Shown here in pieces: positions 1-7,500 of a stretch of DNA of 11,734 bases. This DNA comes from Clostridia bacterium (GTDB lineage Bacteria; Bacillota; Clostridia; Oscillospirales; Acutalibacteraceae). Made by a program: the position numbers and the translations under genes. Where the stretch lies: NCBI GenBank assembly GCA_024689165.1, contig JAILDS010000300.1:1-11734 (forward strand), given 5' to 3'. Numbering within the stretch: position 1 is the stretch's first letter; the number at the start of each line of letters is the position of its first letter. The notes below the pieces were generated by a model, which saw only the letters and a list, made by a program, of their open reading frames with translations, was not told the origin of the DNA and ran no database searches.

Positions 1-164
1 CCGCTGTTGTCGAAAAACAGAGCCGAAAAGGCGTCGCCCCTTGTCAGCAGGGACAACACGAATATCACAACAGCGCTCAGACAGAAAAAACCTGCGTAAA
101 GCTGAACAAAACCGACACGGCGGGAAACAAGACCGCCGCCTTGTTTTTTACGGCGCAAACGCAA
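1..164 (-). CDS. N-terminal fragment of a membrane protein (runs off left edge)
   Basis: About 54 codons are visible, starting at a TTG preceded by GAGGAG at 174-179 with 9-nt spacing. No ATG lies in frame upstream as far as the promoter. The peptide begins with a basic stretch (MVILRLRRKKQGGG), followed by one hydrophobic segment at about residues 19-43 (VGFVQLYAGFFCLSAVVIF...). That pattern fits a signal anchor or the first transmembrane helix with its N-terminus inside the cell. The following GDAFSALFFDNSG is loosely like the start of the first external loop in GT87/DUF2029-type polytopic glycosyltransferases of clostridia. That is a weak resemblance recalled from memory, and the function should be treated as unknown. 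The gene has its own promoter at 237-265 and lies downstream of the terminator of the giant repeat-protein gene, so it is a separate transcription unit. Confidence 0.6.
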   Translation of the reverse strand, partial: MRLRRKKQGGGLVSRRVGFVQLYAGFFCLSAVVIFVLSLLTRGDAFSALFFDNS

Positions 165-236
165 TATGACCAACTCCTCACGCCGGGCCTGCCCCGGACG
201 TTGTTCAATAGAAACACAAACAAACCATATTATTAC

Positions 237-265
237 ATTATAGTGTACAATGACCGGTTTGTAAA
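237..265 (-). promoter_or_regulatory. Sigma-A-type promoter for the gene starting at 164
   Basis: On the minus strand, TTTACA (-35, 260-265) and TATAAT (-10, 237-242) are separated by exactly 17 bp. The -10 is perfect and the -35 matches consensus at 5 of 6 bases. It lies in an AT-rich gap and would give a leader of about 65 nt before the TTG start. The surrounding 165-336 interval holds no convincing gene. Confidence 0.7.
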
Positions 266-273
266 TAGTTTAC
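261..273. promoter_or_regulatory. Inverted repeat GTAAA-TAG-TTTAC overlapping the -35 box (possible operator)
   Basis: A perfect 5-3-5 inverted repeat covers five of the six bases of the minus-strand -35 element. A dyad placed there would let a dimeric repressor block RNA polymerase. Only one copy is visible and no regulator gene is adjacent, so the operator role is inferred from position alone. Confidence 0.3.
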
Positions 274-336
274 GGACGTTTTTCATTATAAAAAACAATA
301 CGGATACCATATATCCGGTCTGAAAAACGTGTTCGA

Positions 337-376
337 AAAACGAAGGCGGGGCGCCGGAGCGCCCCGCCTTCGTTTT
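337..376 (-). terminator. Intrinsic terminator of the giant repeat-protein gene
   Basis: Positions 337-354 and 359-376 form a perfect 18-bp stem with a CGGA tetraloop. The GC-rich core is flanked by A tracts on one arm and T tracts on the other. In the minus direction the stem is followed by a short U run (CGTTTTTCG). It begins about 38 nt after the stop codon of the gene that ends at 415. The flanking A/T runs make it symmetric, so it could also stop transcription on the plus strand, but no plus-strand gene is present nearby. Confidence 0.9.
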
Positions 377-414
377 GGGAGAAAAAGCCATGAAAAGACT
401 CTGTATCAGTTAGA

Positions 415-3400
415 TCACATAGCCGAGAAGACCCTGCGGATCGCGGCGAAGAGCGAGTACAGCCAGCCGAACAGGCGGGCGAAGAAGCTCTGAGTCGCCT
501 GAGACACGGGGCTGACGGAGGCGGCGGACACGCCGTAGGAGCCGCCGGCGATCTCCTCGATGACATAGGGAGCGGAGGAGCCTTCAACCCTGACGACACA
601 GACGATGAACTTGTTGAGGTAGCTGTTCTTGACCGTGAGGCTCATGCCGGAGCCGGACTGGACGAGGTTGACGGGCGTCAGCTCGCTGTCGTAATCGGAG
701 GAGCTGCTGACGATGTACCACTCGTAGGTCAGGTATTCGGCCGCACCGTCCGGGATACCGGTTATCTTAACTGACGCAGTGGAGTTGATCTGCAGCGAGC
801 CGGAGATCGAAACGCTGGGGTTGAGCACTGCGGGCATTACGATAAGGGTTATCTTCTTGGTGAGGCTGTTGTAGTTGGCTCCGTCGGTGGGCTTATAGAC
901 GACCGTGCACAGGTCGCTGTTGCCGTTGAAGGTACCGACTTGCGTGGGCGTACGGTCGGCGTAATACATCCTGAAGTCGCCGAGAGAGTAGTCGCCGCCT
1001 TCGAGTTCTGCCAGAGCGAGAGCGGTGCCGTACTCGACGGTAGCGCTGGTCGGCCACACGACGCCGGTCGGGTCGGCCTTGGAGATGGTCACGCGGCCGG
1101 TGCCCTTGACGGTAAGGGTGTAGTTGTTCTTGCTCGAGCCGACGAGGGTCGGATCTGTCCAGGTGACGGTGCGGGAACCGGCGTTGTCGCTGTTCGCAGT
1201 ACCGATGATGGTGGTAGCGCTCAGCGCGAGCTTGCTGTCGTCGCCGGCGTCGCCAGCGTAGACGTTGGAGAGGGCGGAGCAGGTGATCTCGATGTTTGTG
1301 TTGCCGGGCTCGTACGCTCTGGACACGGGCGTAAGGGTCACGGTGACAGCCCTCGGAACGCAGGTCAGGGTATTGGAATTAAAGGTGATGTTGTAGTTGT
1401 CGGAGGTCAGGATGCTGTCGCTCGCGCTGAGAGCATACGTCCCGACGGGCGAGCCCGCTGCGTAAGAGCAGGTGTAATTCACGAGGCCGGTGTAAACGTC
1501 GTCCATATCTGTCTCACCGGTCGTGCCGGTCACGCTCAGACGGAAGTTGGGCTTGGACGAGCCGTAAACGACATTCATCGAGCTCGTGCCCGAGATTATC
1601 GGGGTAATGACGAGCTGGCCCTTGGCGACGGTGATATCGAACGAAGCGGAGACGGTGTTGTAGTTGTCGGTGTCGTCCGGGGTAAAAACGGCAGCGTAGC
1701 TGTTGGTGCCGACGGGCAGGTTCTGCGCCAGGTTGACCCAGGACCAGTGAGCGTCTTCAAATTCGACTGCGGCGAGCGTGTCGGTATAGCGGAAGGTCCT
1801 GTTCGGGATCGTCTCGCTCGTGACGACGGGCGTCGCCTTCGCGACGGTCGCGGTCATCGTTTCGATGTTCGTGACGGCGAGGTAGTAGTTGGAGGCTGTC
1901 GAGCCAACAAGATCGGCGGTGACGGAAAGGACGCTCTTTCCCTCGCCCGCGTCGGGGGAGTCGAGGATGGCAACGGCGGTGGCGGTGTCGACGTCGACGT
2001 CGGAGCTGCCCTGCGCGCCGATCCTGCCGGATACGTAGTACAGCGTCACGCCGGTCTCGATGTTGCCGGGCTCGTAGGTCCTTGCGGCGGCGGCGGCTTC
2101 ATAGTAAACCGGCACGGTATGGATGTTCGCCGGCTTGATGGTGACGCAGCCGTCGATCGTGTAGTTGCCGGCCTTCGCGCCGGTCATGCAGGCGGAGAGC
2201 CTTCTGGCGGTGACGGCGATATTGCTGCCGGCGTCGGCTGAAGCGAAGCTGAAGCTCGTCTGCGTGTAGTCGAAGAACACGTCGTCGGCGGTCTGGCTGC
2301 CGACCCTGCCGGTCTGGGTTATCTTCGAGACGGTCGCGACGGTGTTGCCGTCGTAGTCCTTCGGAGCAATGGTGATGATGACCGTGTAGGGGGCGGGGTC
2401 GATCGTGATGGTGCCTATGGCAAGACCGGAGACCGCGCCGTAGACGGGCGTGTCGCCGTAATAGGTCTGGCCGTCGTGCATAGTGGAGTTGCCGACGTAG
2501 ACGGAGCCGGGAGCGGCGACGTCGGCGGTGACGACGTAGGTGCCCGCGTCGGTCGGGAGCTCGGTGGAGTTGTTGTACTTGACAGTGACGGCGCCGATGA
2601 TGACGTTCTCGTCAGCGGTGACGGTTATACCGTGCGAAAGCCCGTCGTATACGCCGTTATACAGGTCGGCGGAGTTGAATGTAAGCTGAGCGATGGTGGC
2701 GGGGGTGATCCAGCCGGTCACGTTGTCGGTATAGCCGGAAAGCACCGAACCGGTGTAGTAGACGGAGTCGCCGGACAGGGCTACCGCGCGGCAGAACACC
2801 TGGTTGCCGACCTGGCTCTCGGTGAGAGTGAAGCTCGTGCCGGTGCCGATAACGGTCGCGCTCGCGGCGGTGGAGTACCAGTTGATGACGTAGATGCTCG
2901 GGTCATAGGCGGGCTCGAGCAGCGAGGTGTCCGCGGTGAGCACGCAGGTCGCCATTGCGGAGCCGGTGATGCCGAGGGAGCCGGCGACGGCCTTTTTGTT
3001 GACGTTAAGAGTCACGCTGAACACCGCGGGGTTGTAGTTCTGAGCGTCAGCGGCGTCGGGAGTATAGGTAACGGTATAGGTCGTGTAAACGCCCGGTACC
3101 GGAGTCGCCGTCGGATCGTTGAATTCGAACGTGCCGTCGGCGGGCACCATCTCCGCGCCGGAGACGGCGGCGTCAGCCAGAGAGGTCGTGTAGGTTATCG
3201 TCGAAGCAAGGGAGCCGGAAGCTATGTAAGCGTCCGCCTTGTTGACGGTGAGCGTACCGGTGACGGTCCTGATCGTATAGTTGGTGAGGGTCACGCCGGT
3301 CGTGACTACGGTTATGGCGTAGCCGTCGCCCTTGACGGACGAGCCCTGGATGTACGCGGTGGTCGCGGTGGGCACCGTGCCGGTGAGGACGGTCGCTTCC

Positions 3401-6400
3401 GTGTCGCCGGCGACGAAGCCGGAGTAGCTGATCGTAAGCGTCGGGACGGGGTCGCCGTAGGTGACGGTCTTGTCGTCGGCGGCGGCGGTAAGCACGGCCT
3501 TATTGACCCTGAGCGTGCCGTCGGCGTAATTGATCGAATAGTTCGTCGAAAGCGACTGACCGGAGCCGAGCACGAGGACCGGCGTCACAGAGTACGTCCC
3601 GACCTGGGAGCCGAGCGCGTAGTCGGTCGTGAAGCTGAACGCGGCGCTGCCGGAGCTGACGAGAAGGTCCGGATCGACGGACGCGTTGTTGGAGTCCGTG
3701 ACGGTCACGTCGAAGCTTGCCGGAGCCGCGTCGCCGTAGGTGATCGTCCTTGCGGCGGGCGTGACGGTCACGACCCTGGCGACGACGGTGATATGCCCGG
3801 TGTTGGCGATGAACACGTAGTTGCCGTTTACGTCTCTGTAGTCTGAGATGTCGTAATCGACGTCGTAGACCCCGGCGTCGTAGCCCTGGCGGTAGTCCGT
3901 GTCGGCGGTGATATTGCCCTCGAGAGCGGCGTAGGAGATGTCGAAGCTCGGGTCGTCGGTCGAGCTGTAAGTGACCGAGAGGATGTTCGGCATGGCGGCG
4001 CCGAATTCGACGGTCTTTTCATAACCGATATATACCGTCGCCGGGGTTATCGACAGGGTGACGTTCGAGTACTGCGGATTGTAGTTGTCGGAGTCCGTCG
4101 GGGTGAACACGGCGGGATATGAGGCGGTGTTGACGCTCGGGTTGGTCAGGAAGACCGACGCGTCCCAGGCCCAGGTACCGCTGACCTCGGGCGTATAGCC
4201 GGCGGGCGCGAGCATGGAATTGTCAAGGAGCTTGGAATGCGTGTATACGAACGGGGCGGGCGAGGGAACGGTGACGCCCGGGTTCGCCTTTGTGATCGTG
4301 ACGTGGATGGAGCCCGAGATGCCGGGAGTGTAGTTCGCGGCGTCAGCGCCGGTGAGGACTATGGAAGTCAGGTCGACCGTGACGACGCGGTTCACGCCCG
4401 CGGCGGCGGAGTCCGCTGCGCCGGTGGAAGCGGTGAAGGCTACGTCGTCCGTACCGTAGATATTGGTGTAGTTCGACCAGTTGACGGTGACGTAGGCGCT
4501 GCCGTCGTAGGCCTTGTTGACCGCGGCGCCCTCGGCGTATACGGTGCGCTTGTTGATCGTCAGCGTCGCCGGAGTCTGGGAGTAGGTCAGCGTATAGTTC
4601 GCAAGCAGCGGAGTGTAAGAGATATCGGTTATGAGCAGCTGGTAAGTGCCCGCTCCGGTCGTTCCCTTGACGTAGGAGCCGCCGTTGACGGTGTAGGTCG
4701 CGGAGCGGATCACGGTCGCGAGAAGCAGGTCGTTTGTAGCGTCGGAATTGATGAGACCCGTGAAGCCGATCTTCAGGCTGGTGCCCTCGGTCGTGTTGGA
4801 GTAGGTCGGATCGTCGCCGTAGGTCCAGACCGAGTCGAGCGCGGCTACGGTAAGGGGCTTCTTCGAGCAGGTATAGCTGACGGTGTAGGTCACCGGCGAG
4901 TTATAATCTATCGCGCTGTAGCCGGTTTCGGACGCGGTCCACGTCACGGTGAAGGTGCCGCTGCCGGCTGCCGGAGCAAGAGAGGAGTTGGTCTCGCCCC
5001 AGGAGAGCGTGCCGGAGCAGTCCGCGTTGTTCGGGCCGGACGGAGCGTAGGAGGAGATCGGGAACACCTCGGCGAGCGACTGGCCGTAGGTCATGGTGAC
5101 GTTCGCCGGAATGCTGCCTCTGCCCGGGTCGGATGGCGTGACGGTTATGTTCATTGTGATCTCCGTGCCGTAGCGGTTCAGAGATCCGGGCGTGAACGGA
5201 GAATCCGAGTCGGAAGCTATAACGAGCTTATAGGTATACCTTCCGGCGTGGTTCGGCTTTGTGGCCACGAAATCCGTCGTGTATTCCGTGTCGCTCTCGC
5301 CGTAGTGCTTCCAGTACCAGGTGACGCCGACGCCGGAGCCGGTCTGGGCGACGTCGTATTCGGAGGTGACGTCAGTGCCCTCGGCGGTGACGACCACCCC
5401 GATGTCGGAGAAGGGCATTATAAGGTTGTCGAACGAGTGGGTCAGCGTGGTCGCCGATGCCGAGATCGACGTGGGCGCCTTGAGCACGAAATCGACGAAT
5501 ATGAACTTCGGGCTTGAAGCTGAGATCGTCGCTGTCGTGCCGGAGGTGTTCCTGGCGAAGTTGTACATTATCGTCCCCTGCTCGTTCTTGATGTTCTCGA
5601 GCTCGGAGTACGGGTTGCTGCCGTTATACGACGCGATGCAGTAGGGGTAATAGTAGTTGCCGTTGACGACGGCGGGAACGGTGGAGGCTGTGACCGCAAG
5701 GCTGGTGTAGGAGCCTGTGTCGATCCAGTCCGGTCTGCTGGCGGACAGGTGGTCGAAGGCAGCGGGCGTGCCCACGGAGCCGCTGACTACGGTGTATTCC
5801 GTCCCGTTATAGTTGAGCTTGCCGTTGGAGGTGTAGCCTACGATGTCGGATCTTCTGTGGTTCGAAGTGTTGACGGTCCTGAAGAACCTGTACACGACGT
5901 GGACGCGGACGTTGCCGCCGTCGCCCTGCATACCGCGGGTCATGTTGTATGTGCCGGCGGTGGTATTGAGCGTAGAGCCAAGCGAGGCGCCGCCCGCGTT
6001 GCCCTCGGTGCGGTAGGAGCCTGCTGTCGGAGCGGTGGAGTAGATACTTATAGCCTGGTCCTTTGTGCTCATGCTCTCGCGTGAGACGAGGTGCGGCTCA
6101 TCGTAGGTCGCTTCGGTGCCGTGAAGAACGGTAAAGCGCATAAGTGACTGGCTGCTGATGTTGCCGTAGGTCGGGCCCGAATCGAAGGCTCCGTCGCCGC
6201 CGTCGCTGTCGGTCGCTTTTGTGGTTATGGTGCCGTCAGCGATCACCGGCGTTGCGCCGGTGTAGAATACTCCGGCGGTATAGATGTAGCGCGAGCCGTT
6301 CTGGGTCGATTGGTCGTGGCTGTTTTTCCAGGAGTTCGAAGTCGTGCCCTCGGCGTTGTACGTGCCGCCGTTGACAGTGATATTGCCGGAAGACGTCAGG

Positions 6401-7248
6401 CCGTAGGCGACAGCCCAGAGGTTCTCAAGCTTGTCGGGCGTGCCCCAGCCGGCGTCGCAGCGTATCTTGGTCTCGGCCCTGACGTTGACTGTAGTGTTGT
6501 TGGAGATTATAGTCCCGCCGTAAACGCCGTACGCGAAGCTCATGCACCAGCCGGACTGGTCGAGGGAGGAAACGCCGCGTCCGGAGACTGTGGATCTCAC
6601 GGTCGAGCCGTTGTCGAGCACGGTCGTCGCGGTCGAATCGGCCCAGACGCCCACGCCGTACATCCACATCGTGCCCGATTTGCCGCTGTCGGACGTTTTG
6701 TAGTGGTTCTGCATATAAACGCTGAGGATACAGCCGTCGCCGACAGTGACCTTGCCGGAGCCGGTGTTCCTTATGATGGCGAATATGCCGCAGCCGGTCT
6801 CATACTTGTTGTCGGAGGCGTTCATATCCGTGCGGTTCGTGCTGATGCTCAGCGTACCGTTTTTGACGGTAAGGTTGCCCGCGTTGGAAATGATAAAGGA
6901 CGTCTGGTCAGTTATCCAGTTGACCCAGTCATCGCCGTGATCCTTCGTAATAGTGTGTCCGTTGAGGTTGAGCGTGGTCGTTACTCCCGCCGGAACGGAC
7001 AGACACCCGGTCGGGGTCGCCTGCGCGTCGCTCAGAGAAAGATCGGCGTCAAGATAGACCGTCTCATAATTGCCGGATTGGAGCGCGGACTTGAGAGCGT
7101 CGAAAGTGCTGACGTAGGTGTCGGCGGCCTTCGCCGTGGGGGCGAAGGCGACGGACGCGGCTATAAGGCTCGCGGATGCGAACACGAACGCCAGGGCGAT
7201 GATTATCGCCCGCCTGACAGCCGTCCTGTTTTTCATCATGGCTTTCAT
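415..7248 (-). CDS. Giant secreted MBG/YDG-repeat surface protein (2277 aa)
   Basis: This is an exported multidomain protein, probably an adhesin, stalk or S-layer-associated protein of the cell surface. The chosen ATG lies 16 codons inside the longest frame because a strong AAGGAGGAG site sits 5 nt upstream of it. Residues 1-41 are a Sec signal peptide: basic N-terminus, long hydrophobic core, likely cleavage after TAKA. Residues about 43-400 are rich in G, N and T, with short beta-strand turns (LTVKNGTLSI, ITVNGGTYNAEG) suggesting a right-handed beta-helix. Residues about 590-705 are Ig-like. Residues about 706-2141 are tandem MBG and YDG units. Two related Ig-like modules with WY...C signatures lie at about 1419-1515 (C1435, W1457, C1486) and 2142-2235 (W2177, C2217). 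The last 27 residues form an aromatic/basic helix. I see no LPXTG motif, SLH domain, dockerin or catalytic site. It is monocistronic, with its own promoter and terminator. Export and repeat families are well supported; the ligand is unknown. Confidence 0.9.
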   Translation of the reverse strand: MKAMMKNRTAVRRAIIIALAFVFASASLIAASVAFAPTAKAADTYVSTFDALKSALQSGNYETVYLDADLSLSDAQATPTGCLSVPAGVTTTLNLNGHTITKDHGDDWVNWITDQTSFIISNAGNLTVKNGTLSISTNRTDMNASDNKYETGCGIFAIIRNTGSGKVTVGDGCILSVYMQNHYKTSDSGKSGTMWMYGVGVWADSTATTVLDNGSTVRSTVSGRGVSSLDQSGWCMSFAYGVYGGTIISNNTTVNVRAETKIRCDAGWGTPDKLENLWAVAYGLTSSGNITVNGGTYNAEGTTSNSWKNSHDQSTQNGSRYIYTAGVFYTGATPVIADGTITTKATDSDGGDGAFDSGPTYGNISSQSLMRFTVLHGTEATYDEPHLVSRESMSTKDQAISIYSTAPTAGSYRTEGNAGGASLGSTLNTTAGTYNMTRGMQGDGGNVRVHVVYRFFRTVNTSNHRRSDIVGYTSNGKLNYNGTEYTVVSGSVGTPAAFDHLSASRPDWIDTGSYTSLAVTASTVPAVVNGNYYYPYCIASYNGSNPYSELENIKNEQGTIMYNFARNTSGTTATISASSPKFIFVDFVLKAPTSISASATTLTHSFDNLIMPFSDIGVVVTAEGTDVTSEYDVAQTGSGVGVTWYWKHYGESDTEYTTDFVATKPNHAGRYTYKLVIASDSDSPFTPGSLNRYGTEITMNITVTPSDPGRGSIPANVTMTYGQSLAEVFPISSYAPSGPNNADCSGTLSWGETNSSLAPAAGSGTFTVTWTASETGYSAIDYNSPVTYTVSYTCSKKPLTVAALDSVWTYGDDPTYSNTTEGTSLKIGFTGLINSDATNDLLLATVIRSATYTVNGGSYVKGTTGAGTYQLLITDISYTPLLANYTLTYSQTPATLTINKRTVYAEGAAVNKAYDGSAYVTVNWSNYTNIYGTDDVAFTASTGAADSAAAGVNRVVTVDLTSIVLTGADAANYTPGISGSIHVTITKANPGVTVPSPAPFVYTHSKLLDNSMLAPAGYTPEVSGTWAWDASVFLTNPSVNTASYPAVFTPTDSDNYNPQYSNVTLSITPATVYIGYEKTVEFGAAMPNILSVTYSSTDDPSFDISYAALEGNITADTDYRQGYDAGVYDVDYDISDYRDVNGNYVFIANTGHITVVARVVTVTPAARTITYGDAAPASFDVTVTDSNNASVDPDLLVSSGSAAFSFTTDYALGSQVGTYSVTPVLVLGSGQSLSTNYSINYADGTLRVNKAVLTAAADDKTVTYGDPVPTLTISYSGFVAGDTEATVLTGTVPTATTAYIQGSSVKGDGYAITVVTTGVTLTNYTIRTVTGTLTVNKADAYIASGSLASTITYTTSLADAAVSGAEMVPADGTFEFNDPTATPVPGVYTTYTVTYTPDAADAQNYNPAVFSVTLNVNKKAVAGSLGITGSAMATCVLTADTSLLEPAYDPSIYVINWYSTAASATVIGTGTSFTLTESQVGNQVFCRAVALSGDSVYYTGSVLSGYTDNVTGWITPATIAQLTFNSADLYNGVYDGLSHGITVTADENVIIGAVTVKYNNSTELPTDAGTYVVTADVAAPGSVYVGNSTMHDGQTYYGDTPVYGAVSGLAIGTITIDPAPYTVIITIAPKDYDGNTVATVSKITQTGRVGSQTADDVFFDYTQTSFSFASADAGSNIAVTARRLSACMTGAKAGNYTIDGCVTIKPANIHTVPVYYEAAAAARTYEPGNIETGVTLYYVSGRIGAQGSSDVDVDTATAVAILDSPDAGEGKSVLSVTADLVGSTASNYYLAVTNIETMTATVAKATPVVTSETIPNRTFRYTDTLAAVEFEDAHWSWVNLAQNLPVGTNSYAAVFTPDDTDNYNTVSASFDITVAKGQLVITPIISGTSSMNVVYGSSKPNFRLSVTGTTGETDMDDVYTGLVNYTCSYAAGSPVGTYALSASDSILTSDNYNITFNSNTLTCVPRAVTVTLTPVSRAYEPGNTNIEITCSALSNVYAGDAGDDSKLALSATTIIGTANSDNAGSRTVTWTDPTLVGSSKNNYTLTVKGTGRVTISKADPTGVVWPTSATVEYGTALALAELEGGDYSLGDFRMYYADRTPTQVGTFNGNSDLCTVVYKPTDGANYNSLTKKITLIVMPAVLNPSVSISGSLQINSTASVKITGIPDGAAEYLTYEWYIVSSSSDYDSELTPVNLVQSGSGMSLTVKNSYLNKFIVCVVRVEGSSAPYVIEEIAGGSYGVSAASVSPVSQATQSFFARLFGWLYSLFAAIRRVFSAM
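418..498 (-). other. C-terminal aromatic/basic helix of the giant protein (candidate anchor)
   Basis: Residues 2251-2277 end the protein as SFFARLFGWLYSLFAAI followed by RRVFSAM. The segment is short, Phe/Trp/Leu-rich and punctuated by Arg, and it follows a Ser/Val-rich linker (about 2236-2252). It is not a sortase signal: there is no LPXTG, and the basic pair is followed by four further hydrophobic or small residues. A membrane-associating amphipathic helix, or a recognition tail for an export or assembly system, would fit. That role is inference. Confidence 0.5.
826..5133 (-). repeat. Tandem MBG/YDG-type protein repeat array (residues about 706-2141)
   Basis: About fourteen units of 75-105 residues can be delimited. 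YG-type (MBG) units carry TYGD-like motifs: MTYGQSL, VWTYGDDP, TITYGDAAP, TVTYGDPVP, VVYGSSKP. They end in (A)NYTLTY/NYSINY plus a last strand such as GTLTVNK. YDG-type units carry AYDGSAYVTV, VYDGLSHGITV, DYDGNTVATV, TYEPGNIETG and AYEPGNTNIE, and end in a NYT/NYY strand. A third flavour contains FTP-D-x-DNYN (about 988-1069, 1338-1418, 1804-1876, 2058-2141). It always starts after a KA-(N/D/T) linker (TKANP, NKADA, AKATP, SKADP). Units are diverged and no long exact DNA repeats were noticed, so the array looks old rather than recently expanded. Confidence 0.8.
6051..7122 (-). other. N-terminal beta-helix-like domain of the giant protein
   Basis: This covers residues about 43-400. Successive short strands ending in NG, GG or DG turns (LNLNGHTI, NLTVKNGTL, KVTVGDGCI, NITVNGGTY, VIADGTITT) recur at irregular spacing, as in parallel beta-helix or pectate-lyase-like folds and Cys-free surface proteins of clostridia. 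It contains several NxT/S sites and Trp/Tyr residues but no recognisable catalytic constellation, so a binding or structural role is more likely than a lyase role. Confidence 0.45.
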
Positions 7249-7253
7249 GATTT

Positions 7254-7262
7254 CTCCTCCTT
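7254..7262 (-). promoter_or_regulatory. Ribosome binding site that fixes the start of the giant protein
   Basis: AAGGAGGAG on the minus strand lies 5 nt before the ATG at 7248. The in-frame ATGs further upstream (7296, 7284) have no such site, and the residues they would add (MPYAMITGYVIQ) do not belong to a signal peptide. Confidence 0.85.
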
Positions 7263-7280
7263 GAATAACGTATCCCGTTA
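7261..7280 (-). promoter_or_regulatory. Small leader hairpin just upstream of the ribosome site
   Basis: In the minus-strand leader, GATAAC and GTTATT can pair (6 bp, one G-U) around a 7-nt loop, immediately 5' of the AAGGAGGAG. A second short hairpin, CCGC-AGAG-GCGG, lies further up at 7319-7330. These are weak individually and match no riboswitch I recognise. Confidence 0.3.
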
Positions 7281-7365
7281 TCATTGCATATGGCATAATT
7301 GTTTTTATACTGTATCGACCGCCTCTGCGGCATGCCTGTGAACAATGACACTAACAGTCACCGTG

Positions 7366-7394
7366 ATTTTATCCCCGCAAAGTCAATCTGTCAA
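7366..7394 (-). promoter_or_regulatory. Strong sigma-A promoter of the giant repeat-protein gene
   Basis: Perfect TTGACA (-35, 7389-7394), a 17-bp spacer and TAAAAT (-10, 7366-7371). A run of A/T-rich sequence upstream (about 7400-7440) resembles an UP element. Transcription starting near 7359 would give a leader of about 110 nt before the ATG at 7248. With its own terminator at 337-376, the gene is an independent and probably well expressed unit. Confidence 0.85.
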
Positions 7395-7442
7395 GCGTTT
7401 GAACGAATTGCAATAAATATTTAGTAATTATTTAAGTTTTGG

Positions 7443-7469
7443 TAAAAAAACGCCCGCCGGCGGCGGGCT
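7443..7469 (-). terminator. Intrinsic terminator of the CPBP-like gene
   Basis: On the minus strand, GCCCGCC (7462-7468) and GGCGGGC (7452-7458) form a 7-bp GC stem around a 3-nt loop, followed by seven consecutive T residues (7444-7450). It lies about 32 nt past the stop codon at 7501 and upstream of the next promoter, so it insulates the giant gene. Confidence 0.9.
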
Positions 7470-7500
7470 GAACAGGATGACCTGCGAAGTAAAAAACCTG

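Noticed and set aside
141..323. A 60-codon plus-strand frame in the AT-rich left intergenic region
   Set aside because: It overlaps a good minus-strand promoter and start, has no ribosome site and no recognisable product.
415..5133. A phase-variable or recombining DNA repeat array
   Set aside because: Protein repeats are evident, but no long identical DNA segments or short tandem tracts were noticed by eye, so recent expansion or slippage is not supported.
940..7341. Long open frames on the plus strand (940-2241, 2476-3846, 4237-5517, 6310-7341) opposite the giant gene
   Set aside because: Their products are low-complexity strings of G, V, R, D and A that mirror the Thr/Ser/Val-rich codons of the repeat protein. 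They lack ribosome sites and domains; the minus-strand frame has a signal peptide and clear domains.
7249..7359. A riboswitch (cyclic-di-GMP type considered) in the leader of the giant gene
   Set aside because: A CACAGGC-like fragment and small hairpins are present, but the conserved core and helices of that class are not.
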